From Nitrospiraceae bacterium (GTDB lineage Bacteria; Nitrospirota; Nitrospiria; Nitrospirales; UBA8639): a stretch of DNA of 6,987 bases. This document shows, one piece after another, positions 1 through 6,160 of the stretch. How positions within the stretch are numbered: position 1 is the first letter of the stretch; the number at the start of each line of letters is the position of its first letter. A program made the position numbers and the translations under genes. Where the stretch lies: contig DOFS01000289.1 of assembly GCA_003523945.1 (NCBI GenBank), positions 1 through 6,987 of the forward strand, in the 5' to 3' direction. The notes under the pieces were generated by a model. That model saw nothing but the letters and a program-made list of their open reading frames with translations, was not told the origin of the DNA and made no database searches.

Positions 1-1
1 C

Positions 2-97
2 ATTAGAGAAATACACGACAAGGACTCATTCAAGGGTCTATCGATACCTATCCATTTCATGAAGACAGAAAACGGCCGCAGGCCCATAAGGAGTTAG
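2..97 (+). CDS. Possible 3' end of an upstream gene (partial)
   Basis: One reading frame is open from the left edge to a TAG at 95-97 and gives 31 residues ending in GRRPIRS. The stop lies one base before the ATG of the next gene. That spacing is common inside operons, and the next gene's ribosome binding site would then lie within this reading frame. The other two forward frames have stops in or near this stretch. I do not recognise the peptide, and a run of 31 open codons can easily occur by chance, so the call rests mainly on the tight spacing. The sequence left of the window would settle it. Confidence 0.3.
   Translation: MREIHDKDSFKGLSIPIHFMKTENGRRPIRS
88..93 (+). promoter_or_regulatory. 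Ribosome binding site for the 166-aa acidic protein
   Basis: AAGGAG lies five bases before the ATG at 99. This is a strong Shine-Dalgarno match and fixes the start of the downstream gene. Confidence 0.75.
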
Positions 98-98
98 G

Positions 99-599
99 AT
101 GCCACTGGAAAAAGAGGATGGAGCCAAAGTTCTCCAGTTGATCACCTCCCGGTACAATGACCGGGAATGGAGAAAAAAAATTGAAAAGACCTTAAGCTTA
201 CCCCCATCGGGGTTGAAAGACGAAGATCAACGCAAAGCATTTCTCTATCTTAAGGTCGGGCTGCAAATGTACAAATCCCGCAGGGCGGATGCTCCTTCTT
301 GGATTGTGGGAGGTTTTGCCACGAAGGAAGTGATTGACCGGGCATTGTTTAAGCCCACGGTTATTGATCCCGATTTTACCAAAGACCAGGTGGCTGGCTT
401 TGGAGAAGATCCGGGTTCGGAAGTCGATGCGGTCTGGTGGGAGGACATGCTCGTCAATTGGTTTGAAGAGCCGGAAGAAGAGGGCGATGACGAGGCCGAG
501 GCTGAATCATCTGAGGAAGGAGAACTATCTACTGAAGCCGCTAATGCCTCTGACGACTCCACAAAAAGTCCATCTCACGCAAAAAAACCCACTACCTAA
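99..599 (+). CDS. Hypothetical protein with highly acidic C-terminal tail
   Basis: This 166-aa protein matches no family I know. Residues 1-120 look like a small folded domain. It starts with a charged helical part (about 8-32, many Lys and Arg), then a stretch around 45-60 (RKAFLYLKVGLQMYKSRR), then a Trp-rich end (VWWEDMLVNWF, about 112-122). From about 123 to 153 the chain is almost all Glu, Asp, Ser and Ala, and it finishes with a short basic, Ser- and Lys-rich end, so this tail is probably disordered. There is no signal peptide or membrane segment, so it is likely cytoplasmic. The start is supported by AAGGAG. The acyltransferase follows after about 32 bases, so the two are probably co-transcribed, but this says nothing firm about function. 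The coding frame is well supported; the role is unknown. Confidence 0.8.
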   Translation: MPLEKEDGAKVLQLITSRYNDREWRKKIEKTLSLPPSGLKDEDQRKAFLYLKVGLQMYKSRRADAPSWIVGGFATKEVIDRALFKPTVIDPDFTKDQVAGFGEDPGSEVDAVWWEDMLVNWFEEPEEEGDDEAEAESSEEGELSTEAANASDDSTKSPSHAKKPTT

Positions 600-631
600 G
601 TTATTTTTGTCAGGCTTCTCGCAGGTCTCTT

Positions 632-1354
632 GTGCCAATTTTCAACAGTAAGGGCATGGAGGGACATACTTCTATACCGACTCACCGGCCTTTTTCCTCT
701 TCATCGTTGAAAGTTTCAGCGACACACAAGGGCTTCGTCTATTCTTCCTTGCATCGATTAAACTCCTGGGTTTGTCGGCTCATGTATGGTGTGGTGGCAA
801 AGCGATTCCCGGTTCCGGTAGACGGACCGGCGTTGATTGTCTGTGACCATACTTCAATGGGGGATCCATTGGTTTTATTGGCCACCGCAGGGCGTCCCAT
901 TCGATTCTTAATGGCGAAAGAGATTTACGCTCAGTCACATCTCCGTTGGGTGTTTCAGGCGTTTCGTTGTATTCCTGTGCAGCGGGGAAGGCGGGATATT
1001 CGTGCAATTCGCACGATGTTGGAGGGTTTGGCAGCGCAGGAGGTTATCGGCCTTTTTCCGGAAGGCGGATTGGATAGGCATCGTTTAGATGCGGGACATT
1101 TGGGGGTGGGCTATCTGGCGATCAAGTCCGGTGCGCCTGTGGTTCCGGCATCTATTGTCTGGGATGGACCTCATTCGGTGACGTCGATGGTTAAAACCCT
1201 ATTGGTTCCGAGTAAGGCAAGGATACGATATGGGAAACCCCTGCAATTCCCTCAAGAGGTTCGTCCTAGAAAGGAATCCCTTCAATCGTGCACGAAGGAA
1301 ATTATGAAACACATTGAAGAGTTGAGGGAAGGTATTCTCTCGGGTGCCTCCTGA
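632..1354 (+). CDS. 1-acyl-sn-glycerol-3-phosphate acyltransferase (PlsC/LPLAT family)
   Basis: The protein probably transfers an acyl group to lysophosphatidic acid to form phosphatidic acid, in phospholipid synthesis at the inner membrane. All the family motifs are visible: the catalytic HX4D box as HTSMGD (73-78), the second block around IPVQRGRR (114-121), the substrate-binding FPEGG (142-146) and the VPASI block (171-175). The length of 240 aa is typical of compact bacterial PlsC proteins. Other members of this superfamily acylate ornithine lipids or other lysolipids, so the exact acceptor is inferred. The start is uncertain. The GTG at 632 has only a weak AGG upstream, and an ATG at 656 is an alternative; the first 30 residues (Ser- and Thr-rich) lie outside the conserved domain. 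It follows the acidic hypothetical gene closely and probably shares its transcript. Confidence 0.9.
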   Translation: MPIFNSKGMEGHTSIPTHRPFSSSSLKVSATHKGFVYSSLHRLNSWVCRLMYGVVAKRFPVPVDGPALIVCDHTSMGDPLVLLATAGRPIRFLMAKEIYAQSHLRWVFQAFRCIPVQRGRRDIRAIRTMLEGLAAQEVIGLFPEGGLDRHRLDAGHLGVGYLAIKSGAPVVPASIVWDGPHSVTSMVKTLLVPSKARIRYGKPLQFPQEVRPRKESLQSCTKEIMKHIEELREGILSGAS

Positions 1355-1404
1355 GCGTAGCTTGCCCTGCCGTTCTTGGTAGGGGTGGGCATCCATCAAA
1401 TTTC

Positions 1405-1437
1405 CGTCATACCCGCAGTTGTAAGCGGGTATCCATC
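1405..1437. repeat. Short palindromic repeat, copy 1
   Basis: A perfect 8-bp inverted repeat, ATACCCGC (1409-1416) and GCGGGTAT (1425-1432), encloses an 8-base loop (AGTTGTAA). The flanks read CGTC on the left and CCATC on the right. The layout resembles the widespread 'GTCATTCCCGC...GCGGGAATCCA' class of short intergenic repeats, which includes Neisseria dRS3. A degenerate copy lies at 1919-1953. Confidence 0.65.
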
Positions 1438-1467
1438 TTGAAACCCTGTCTACAATGTTGAAGGTTT

Positions 1468-1797
1468 GCCGGGTTTCGGCCAGGTAGCCGAGCCACTTTT
1501 GTTTCGGCAAAAGTAGCCAAAACCATCTTGGCCATGCTGTGGCCCTTCGGGTTCCCTGCGCGGTTCGCCGACCCCGGCGTCGCGCAAACTCGCAAGGCTC
1601 AAACAATGCGCGCCTTTTTCCCGGGGTCGGCTGCACTGCTCGGCCACACCACAAGGCTAGGGAAGTCTGCTGATACTAGGCTCTCTTTAATTATAGAGGA
1701 CCAACTCGGGGAGCCTGCCCTGAGTTTTCGAAGGGCTCAGACAAGGTCCGCCGGTTGATAAGAGCGTCCACCTCTAGGGCCGGGCGGCAGGCGTTTG
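1468..1797. repeat. Composite palindromic repeat, copy A (left)
   Basis: This stretch shares several ordered blocks with the reverse complement of 6161-6349. They are a GC hairpin (1468-1480 against 6332-6349), a 37-base block (1489-1525 against 6291-6327) with one mismatch, the 10-mer GACCAACTCG (1699-1708 against 6227-6236), an ACAAGGTCCGC block (1741-1751) and a GCGTCCA...GGCAGGCGT block. The 37-base block folds into the hairpin GCCACTTTTG-loop-CAAAAGTAGC (1492-1517). Copy A is about 140 bp longer than copy B, and part of that excess is a REP-like palindrome at 1716-1735. All open frames across it are judged spurious. Confidence 0.75.
1713..1740. repeat. REP-like palindrome inside composite repeat A
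   Basis: CCCTGAGTTTTCGAAGGG (1718-1735) sits between blocks that are nearly adjacent in copy B. It resembles the common intergenic palindrome CCCTGAGCTTGTCGAAGGG found in many bacteria. In copy B, only about three bases separate the shared 10-mer from GGCTCAAACAAGG, so this piece looks like an insertion in A or a deletion in B. Confidence 0.5.
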
Positions 1798-1918
1798 ACA
1801 GAGGCAAGCTGAGGGTATTGGGGGTTTAGGGAGCTTCACGGGGTATTTTTGCCTGAACTGATTTTCCCGGACTTAAATTACGTGGCCAACGACGAAGGTT
1901 TCGATCCATTTCCGCTCT

Positions 1919-1953
1919 GTCATATCCGCAGTTGTAAACGGGCATCCATCCTA
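1919..1953. repeat. Short palindromic repeat, copy 2 (degenerate)
   Basis: The sequence shares CGCAGTTGTAA and GGCATCCATC-like blocks with the copy at 1405-1437. Its stem is decayed (ATATCCGC against ACGGGCAT), as expected for an old copy. The two copies are in the same orientation, about 510 bp apart. Confidence 0.55.
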
Positions 1954-2086
1954 TATCATCACAAGTTAGGTTCGCGTTATCTGACCATTGAGTATAACCC
2001 ATTTAGCTTTTGCCGGGGGTTAGGCCCCGCAGCCGAACCTGTTGTATGGGGTGTCTAGGAGAGTCTAACTTTTATGTGAAAGAGAA

Positions 2087-2242
2087 ATGATCTTAAAGCA
2101 TGGTCGCCCAGCGCGGTTTTTTGAATTACAATGGGAAAGGGAGAAACCAATGGCGGCACAACTCTTTTCGCTCAAACAATTGCTCGCCGAACCTTTCGAT
2201 TCAGCGGCGTCTATGACCACGCCGGAGGCCATTCCAACATAA
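2087..2242 (+). CDS. Possible small protein or gene remnant, 51 aa (weak)
   Basis: An ATG at 2087 opens a 51-codon frame ending in TAA at 2240-2242. An in-frame stop at 2066-2068 rules out a longer N-terminus. The peptide begins MILKHGRPARFF and has an amphipathic middle (AAQLFSLKQLLAEPF), which looks protein-like. The purine-rich GAAAGAG just upstream is a poor ribosome binding site. A 68-codon frame on the other strand overlaps it and is no better supported. I do not recognise it; it could be a real small protein, a fragment of a decayed gene, or chance. Confidence 0.25.
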   Translation: MILKHGRPARFFELQWEREKPMAAQLFSLKQLLAEPFDSAASMTTPEAIPT

Positions 2243-2433
2243 TCTTCAAAATACTCCTGCCTTCTTATCATTTATCTCTTTTTTGAGGATCAAGAAAAAA
2301 TCGAGGCGAAAATCCTAAGAGTTTCTAAATAAAGTTATTCCAGTGCCGTATTTCCCTGGTAGTAAAATGGAAATGTGAATTTGCTTATTGAAAGGGGCCT
2401 CACTCCATTGTTGAGGTAATTGAATGAAATTTC

Positions 2434-2439
2434 AGGAGG
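2434..2439 (+). promoter_or_regulatory. Ribosome binding site for the membrane-anchored protein
   Basis: AGGAGG is a perfect Shine-Dalgarno core, 12 bases before the ATG at 2452. The spacing is rather long. An in-frame TGA at 2446-2448 excludes any earlier start, so 2452 is the natural start. Confidence 0.7.
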
Positions 2440-2451
2440 AATTTTTGAATT

Positions 2452-2937
2452 ATGGGGAATAGCGAAATCACTGTTTTTCAAGCGGTTACAATGAGTATTG
2501 CTTTGGTTGGGGCAGTCTTGGGAATTATTAATACATGGTTTTCATTTGATCGTGAACGCTTGAAGCTCAAAGTAGTTCCAGTTTATGCCCAGCCAATAGG
2601 TGCGATGGATCCAAGAATTAATTTTGGAATAAACATTACCAATATGAGTGCTTTTCCAATAACTGTTTCGGAGGTAGGTGTCTTGTATGATGGTCGGACA
2701 GAACGCGGAGCAATTACACTTCCCATAGTTATAGATGGAGGGAAATTTCCTAGAAGATTGGAGCCAAGATCATCCTTTTCCGTTTATGCGGATATTACCA
2801 CACAAGCGCCCAAGCTTTTTTCTCTTGTTCGTTGTGCCTACGCTAAAACTGACTGTGGAAATCTCGTGGAAGGGAAAAGCCTAGCACTTGCAGATATGAA
2901 GAAAGCGTTTAACCAGGAAAATGAAAATTTCGTGTAA
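2452..2937 (+). CDS. Hypothetical protein with one N-terminal membrane helix
   Basis: The 161-aa product has a hydrophobic segment at about 9-30 (AVTMSIALVGAVLGIINTWF), followed by the charged FDRERLKLK and then a mainly beta-type domain (about 38-140). That order suggests an N-terminal anchor with the charged side and the rest of the protein most likely in the cytoplasm. The body alternates hydrophobic strands with turns (INFGINITNMSAFPITVSEVG, then a YDGR turn), as in small beta-sandwich folds. Similar anchored beta-domain proteins are common as lone hypotheticals, but I cannot name a family. The gene is visibly more AT-rich than its neighbours, which suggests a different origin. It converges with the ATPase gene, 584 bp away, so they do not form an operon. 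The reading frame is well supported; the function is unknown. Confidence 0.75.
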   Translation: MGNSEITVFQAVTMSIALVGAVLGIINTWFSFDRERLKLKVVPVYAQPIGAMDPRINFGINITNMSAFPITVSEVGVLYDGRTERGAITLPIVIDGGKFPRRLEPRSSFSVYADITTQAPKLFSLVRCAYAKTDCGNLVEGKSLALADMKKAFNQENENFV

Positions 2938-3521
2938 TGATTTTCTGATAAGGGCATTGATGGAAATCTTTGAATTTTCAGTGATGATTTAGAAGTTGCC
3001 CCCTTCAATTGAAAAAACCGTCGCCGTAGTATTCATGAAAGATGAGGTTGATGTTTGGGAGTCCAGGTTCCATGGGGCTGAATGATGAATTGTCTGGATG
3101 GCGTTTTTTCTATAGACTTTTTTTTGCTAAGGCTTCGATTGCCAAGAGGGCTGTGCCATTTTTCTCAAAATTGCCTTTGTAGGTTCTCTCCGTTTGTTTA
3201 TGGGGTCAGGTCTTGCAAACGCGCAAGCCGCTTTCTATTTCAATCCACTATACCAAAGCGTGACCATCCATCATCATATCGCAAGACCTGCCGCCAAGCA
3301 CTCGAAATTTCAATTTTCTAAACGTATAACCCCCCTTTAAATTTTCTGGAAAAAACGGAATAATCGTTACCATAAAAAACCTACTTGCTCCCAGAATGTT
3401 CCAGCTTAGATTTGTAGGACTTCGGAAACCTACCAGCTCAGGCACCAAACGCGGCACGACTTCCTAAGGATCCGGCTGCATGTCGCATTAATGCTCGATA
3501 GGGAGTTGAAACGCAAGAAGA
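2938..3521. other. Intergenic region between two convergent genes; holds a MITE-like element
   Basis: I see no credible gene in this 584-bp gap. The frames that cross it have poor protein character and no ribosome binding sites. The main structure is the 96-bp inverted-repeat element at 3201-3296. Its neighbourhood is AT-rich. I found no hairpin followed by a T-run that would terminate either convergent gene, although both need an end here. GTAGG (3415-3419) and CCTAC (3430-3434) form a weak 5-bp stem only. Confidence 0.55.
3201..3296. mobile_element. MITE-like element with 16-bp terminal inverted repeats
   Basis: TGGGGTCAGGTCTTGC (3201-3216) and GCAAGACCTGCCGCCA (3281-3296) are inverted copies that match at 14 of 16 positions, and the inner 10 bp are perfect. 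The left end carries a second local hairpin, CTTGC (3212-3216) with GCAAG (3223-3227). The end sequence GGGGTCAGGTCTTGC resembles motifs I recall beside REP-associated tyrosine transposase (Y1/IS200-like) genes, but that link is from memory. No transposase lies within the window, and no clear target duplication is seen. The element is too small to code and would need a transposase supplied elsewhere. Confidence 0.55.
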
Positions 3522-5675
3522 TCAATCGCTCTCTTCCTCCGTAGTGCCCGGTACATCCTCAACGTCAAGTTGTTGTCCCTCAGAGGAAGAGAAATAGCTA
3601 TTCTTCGCGAGCTCTGTAATCTCCAGAATCCGATGATCGCTTCCGTCTCGGAGGCGTTTGACGAGCCCCCTCTCTTCAAGTCTGACAGCTCGCTTCCCAA
3701 CAAGTTGATAGGAACAATCAAGCTCCGCAGCTACGTAGGCTGGGCGCTTTGGTTCGTCCTCACTGTTGAGGGTTTGCAGTATGCCCAGTTCGGGCCTCGG
3801 AAGCAGAAGCTCCTCTTGGATGGACTTTAACATAGGTGCGTACTTTCGAGACAAGTTCACCACGACGCACGTCCCCACACCACAACTCGGACACCGCATG
3901 CCATACATGCGGAGGGCTTCGAGCTTATCAAAGCTCTGACGCACACCACATCCGTCGCATGTGATTTCCTGATTGTGCTCCAGGAATGCACGCATGATTG
4001 GTGTGTAGTCGAACACCCTTTCGACGAAATAAAGTCGGAATTCTCGTTCACCGAGTGGGCGGCCGAAGGCGATTGTATAGCGCTGACACAAACCGTAGTT
4101 AAGGGCAAACACAGACACCTTGCGTCCATCGCGGTCGCTCATCTCGAAGTACTTGGTTATGAAAAAGTTAAGTTCGAGACTCGACAGAAGCGATTCAAAT
4201 GTGGCCGGAACATGAAAGTGACTCGTGGGTGGACGGCCAGCGATCTTCGCGAAGACTCCCGATTTGTGGGTTCTAAGTTCGCGAGCCCGAGCGACCACTT
4301 CTTCTAGCAGTTCCTTAAGCGAGAACATTGAGCTTCGCTCTGCGAATGTTTCATGAAGGAAACACCCGGCTGCAAAATAAGACGCCACTTTCTCTTCGTA
4401 GTATTTGAGAGAAGCCTCTTGAATGGCTCGTAAGCCGATACGCTTCCCATGAATGAGTTGGTTCTGATACGCATAGTGGAGCACGTACCCAAGAATCCGC
4501 GGATTGGCCATGCTCGCAAAAAAGAGAGCGTTCCAAATATCTTCATTTTTTCCATCGAAGAACACCTCAGCCTCACACTTTGCAAAACGCTTCAACCGTT
4601 CCTCGACAAGTCGTCTCGTGAAGGTAGTGGCGTGCTCTTCCATCTTCGTAACGTCGCTCGGTCCAAATAGATAGAAGAGGTCCAGATATACCTCGTCTAT
4701 CTTGGTCCGGTCGATTTGACCATAGTAAATGCGGCCGGGATAGGCGGCCACTTTAAACTTGATGAACTCGTCGCTCCAGTTGTTCAGCGGAGCGAGAAGC
4801 GCATCAACGACAACCTTCATCGCTTCCTCGGGAAGTTCCGAGAAGTCATCGATCAAGATATAAAGATGTCGAACCTCGATGGTTGTCAGAAGCTTCTTTA
4901 ATCTCTCCAAAAGCTCCTTGATATTGAATGTACGAATAAGAATGTCACTGAAGGCGGTTCGCGATGAAGCCTCTTGGCTTATTGTTCCTGTGTCCGCCGT
5001 TTCTCCGGTGATTGTTGGCTTGGCACTGAGAGTTATACCAAGCCCACTCTTCTTTTCTGATGAGGTAACTTTCGAAGTCGACCCCTGCACTCGTTGGTCA
5101 ACCACGCCGATCACGCTCAAAAACCGATCCACTGAGGCTTCATCGATGAGCGCATCGAGGTCCTCAAACAATTCTGCATATGTGCCGGTAATCCTCTCCT
5201 TCACACGTTCCCAGATTGACGCATCAATTCGTTTTTTGATTTCCTCCCGAATCTGCTGGATTGTGGCCCTGAGGAATTCGCGGTAGAGCACCAGGCGTTC
5301 GATACTTTCACGTGATAGGGCATTGTGTCTTTCTTCCAGACGCGCAATTAAAACCTGATCAGGCTGGGCAGATTCGAAGAGAGTCTTGATATCAAGGTAC
5401 GCTGATGTGTGGGCCGGCGTCTTCCGCAGTTCGTGTTGGAGTCGCTGAAAGACAGTGGATTTACCTGTGCCCTTTCGACCGATTACGAAGGTGGTATGAG
5501 GTCGTAGGACCGTCTTGAAGACATCGTCTTGGGGCAGAGGATCGACATAGAGCTCTTCGATGAGAGATGTTCCTTGCTCTGGGTCATTCAGATCCGCCCG
5601 TCGGTAAAGCTTCAACGAATTGACGGCCGAGCGAAATCCTTCCAACTCCGCCGGGGACCTGATTCGATCAGTCAT
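3522..5675 (-). CDS. P-loop ATPase with C-terminal zinc ribbon and winged helix (Sll1717/ORC-CDC6/STAND-like)
   Basis: The 717-aa protein has Walker A GRKGTGKS (66-73) after a hydrophobic strand. Walker B is LYILIDD (271-277), with the double Asp typical of STAND/KAP-like ATPases. AAYPGR (310-315) follows where a sensor-1 strand is expected, and ANPRILGYVL (390-399) resembles the sensor-2 'PR' segment of ORC/Cdc6-like and STAND proteins. Between Walker A and B lie a charged helical stretch (about 110-180) and a Ser/Thr-rich, probably flexible linker (about 195-240). The C-terminus has a zinc ribbon with C573, C576, C595 and C598, then a likely winged-helix DNA-binding domain (about 626-690, MarR-like wording VGKRAVRLEERGLVKRL) and an acidic end. 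So it probably binds nucleic acid and uses ATP to switch or remodel. The 'GRKGTGKS' form recalls bacterial P-loop ATPases labelled Sll1717 family, whose role is unclear. No partner gene is adjacent. The ATPase class is secure; the biological role is not. Confidence 0.85.
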   Translation of the reverse strand: MTDRIRSPAELEGFRSAVNSLKLYRRADLNDPEQGTSLIEELYVDPLPQDDVFKTVLRPHTTFVIGRKGTGKSTVFQRLQHELRKTPAHTSAYLDIKTLFESAQPDQVLIARLEERHNALSRESIERLVLYREFLRATIQQIREEIKKRIDASIWERVKERITGTYAELFEDLDALIDEASVDRFLSVIGVVDQRVQGSTSKVTSSEKKSGLGITLSAKPTITGETADTGTISQEASSRTAFSDILIRTFNIKELLERLKKLLTTIEVRHLYILIDDFSELPEEAMKVVVDALLAPLNNWSDEFIKFKVAAYPGRIYYGQIDRTKIDEVYLDLFYLFGPSDVTKMEEHATTFTRRLVEERLKRFAKCEAEVFFDGKNEDIWNALFFASMANPRILGYVLHYAYQNQLIHGKRIGLRAIQEASLKYYEEKVASYFAAGCFLHETFAERSSMFSLKELLEEVVARARELRTHKSGVFAKIAGRPPTSHFHVPATFESLLSSLELNFFITKYFEMSDRDGRKVSVFALNYGLCQRYTIAFGRPLGEREFRLYFVERVFDYTPIMRAFLEHNQEITCDGCGVRQSFDKLEALRMYGMRCPSCGVGTCVVVNLSRKYAPMLKSIQEELLLPRPELGILQTLNSEDEPKRPAYVAAELDCSYQLVGKRAVRLEERGLVKRLRDGSDHRILEITELAKNSYFSSSEGQQLDVEDVPGTTEEESD

Positions 5676-5682
5676 CGTCTAG

Positions 5683-5688
5683 CTCCTT
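5683..5688 (-). promoter_or_regulatory. Ribosome binding site for the P-loop ATPase
   Basis: Read on the minus strand this is AAGGAG, seven bases before the ATG at 5675-5673. It supports that start for the 717-aa protein. Confidence 0.75.
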
Positions 5689-5703
5689 CGCAAATGCCTA
5701 CCA

Positions 5704-5719
5704 GCAGAAGTAATTCTGC
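5704..5719. promoter_or_regulatory. Palindrome upstream of the ATPase start, candidate operator
   Basis: GCAGAA-GTAA-TTCTGC is a perfect 6-bp inverted repeat with a 4-base centre, 29 bases upstream of the start codon. It could be an operator, possibly for the ATPase itself because that protein carries a winged helix, or a small leader hairpin. Chance cannot be excluded. Confidence 0.3.
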
Positions 5720-5961
5720 ACGCCTAATCAAGCTGTTGCATCCTAACATTGATTAATCGGATCCTCATAAAATGTGGATCTTCGAATTTCTATCTGTTTT
5801 GCACGCTTCTGAATTTTTCCAGAGTAGTTGCAACCCACATTATATTCAAAGGTTTCCTTCCGTTCCAACCGCTTAACAGGGCATTGCATGGGAATCAGAA
5901 TAGCACCACCTTCTAAAATGAATTCAAAGCTAGGTCACCGGACTGCCAATTTATTGAGTCA

Positions 5962-5985
5962 CTCCTGAATGGTTCAGGGCAGGAG
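5962..5985. repeat. REP-like hairpin
   Basis: Two nested pairings are possible: CCTGAA (5964-5969) with TTCAGG (5973-5978), and CTCCTG (5962-5967) with CAGGAG (5980-5985). Its reverse complement contains CCTGCCCTGA, also present in the REP-like palindrome at 1713-1740, so they may belong to one family. Confidence 0.4.
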
Positions 5986-6117
5986 ATAATTTAATAATCG
6001 TCGAGATAAGTCAATGAAAGATTCGTGTTTCTTCCATAATTATTCGAGGTCGAAGTCAAAGGCTTAAATCCACCTAATCCCTTTTCAAGCATGAACACCA
6101 TCGTTGGGGTGGGCACA

Positions 6118-6144
6118 GATTCTTCGCCGGTGGCTCAGAATGAC
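6118..6144. repeat. Short intergenic repeat of the GATTCTTCGC...CTCAGAATGACA type
   Basis: The ends GATTCTTCGCCGG and GGCTCAGAATGACA match from memory a short repeat scattered in intergenic regions of many environmental bacteria. It directly adjoins composite repeat B. The 10-mer GGGGTGGGCA just to its left (6106-6115) also occurs at 1382-1391, beside the left repeats. Confidence 0.4.
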
Positions 6145-6160
6145 AGAGTCGCTGAAAACT

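Larger units (their letters stand above)
1355..2451. other. Repeat-rich intergenic region, about 1.1 kb, no confident gene
   Basis: Between the acyltransferase and the small membrane protein I see no convincing gene, apart from one weak 51-codon frame listed separately. The left part holds hairpin repeats: a weak stem at 1365-1384 (CCCTGCC/GGTAGGG, no T-run), a short palindromic repeat at 1405-1437 and the composite repeat at 1468-1797. Further right are a degenerate second copy of the short repeat (1919-1953) and a GC hairpin with stem CGGGG/CCCCG (2014-2029). From about 2240 the sequence turns AT-rich, like the following gene. No clear sigma-70 promoter or strong terminator could be picked out by eye. 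Confidence 0.6.
5676..6160. other. Intergenic upstream region of the ATPase gene, about 485 bp
   Basis: No gene is visible here. The region must contain the promoter of the leftward ATPase gene, but no convincing -35/-10 pair could be chosen by eye. It holds a palindrome near the start codon (5704-5719), the self-complementary GATTAATC (5750-5757), an imperfect inverted pair ATAAAATGTGG/CCACATTATAT (5767-5777 and 5835-5845) and a REP-like hairpin at 5962-5985. A common intergenic repeat, GATTCTTCGCCGG...GGCTCAGAATGACA, lies at 6118-6144. Confidence 0.55.

Noticed and set aside
1365..1384. Possible terminator after the acyltransferase gene
   Set aside because: The 7-bp stem includes a G-T pair and has no following T-run, so it is not a convincing intrinsic terminator.
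1199..1758. Several overlapping open frames on both strands (65-151 codons)
   Set aside because: They run through palindromic repeats, lack ribosome binding sites and have low-complexity or repeat-derived peptides such as the ATFAETKVA type. They are typical spurious frames of repeats.
1885..1910. T-loop-like GGTTTCGATCC, a possible tRNA end
   Set aside because: No acceptor stem, anticodon arm or D arm could be fitted around it.
1405..1953. Possible CRISPR array from the repeated hairpin motif
   Set aside because: There are only two diverged copies, 510 bp apart, with no regular spacers and no cas genes.
1849..2058. 69-codon frame starting at TTG
   Set aside because: It spans the decayed short repeat and the GC hairpin at 2014-2029, has no ribosome binding site and reads as an unlikely protein.
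3082..3457. Frames of 79 (+) and 69 (-) codons in the convergent gap
   Set aside because: They cross the MITE-like element, are rich in Cys, Phe and Arg without domain character and lack start signals.
3570..5286. Plus-strand open frames within the ATPase gene
   Set aside because: They are shadows of the 717-codon minus-strand gene, which has clear motifs and a good ribosome binding site.
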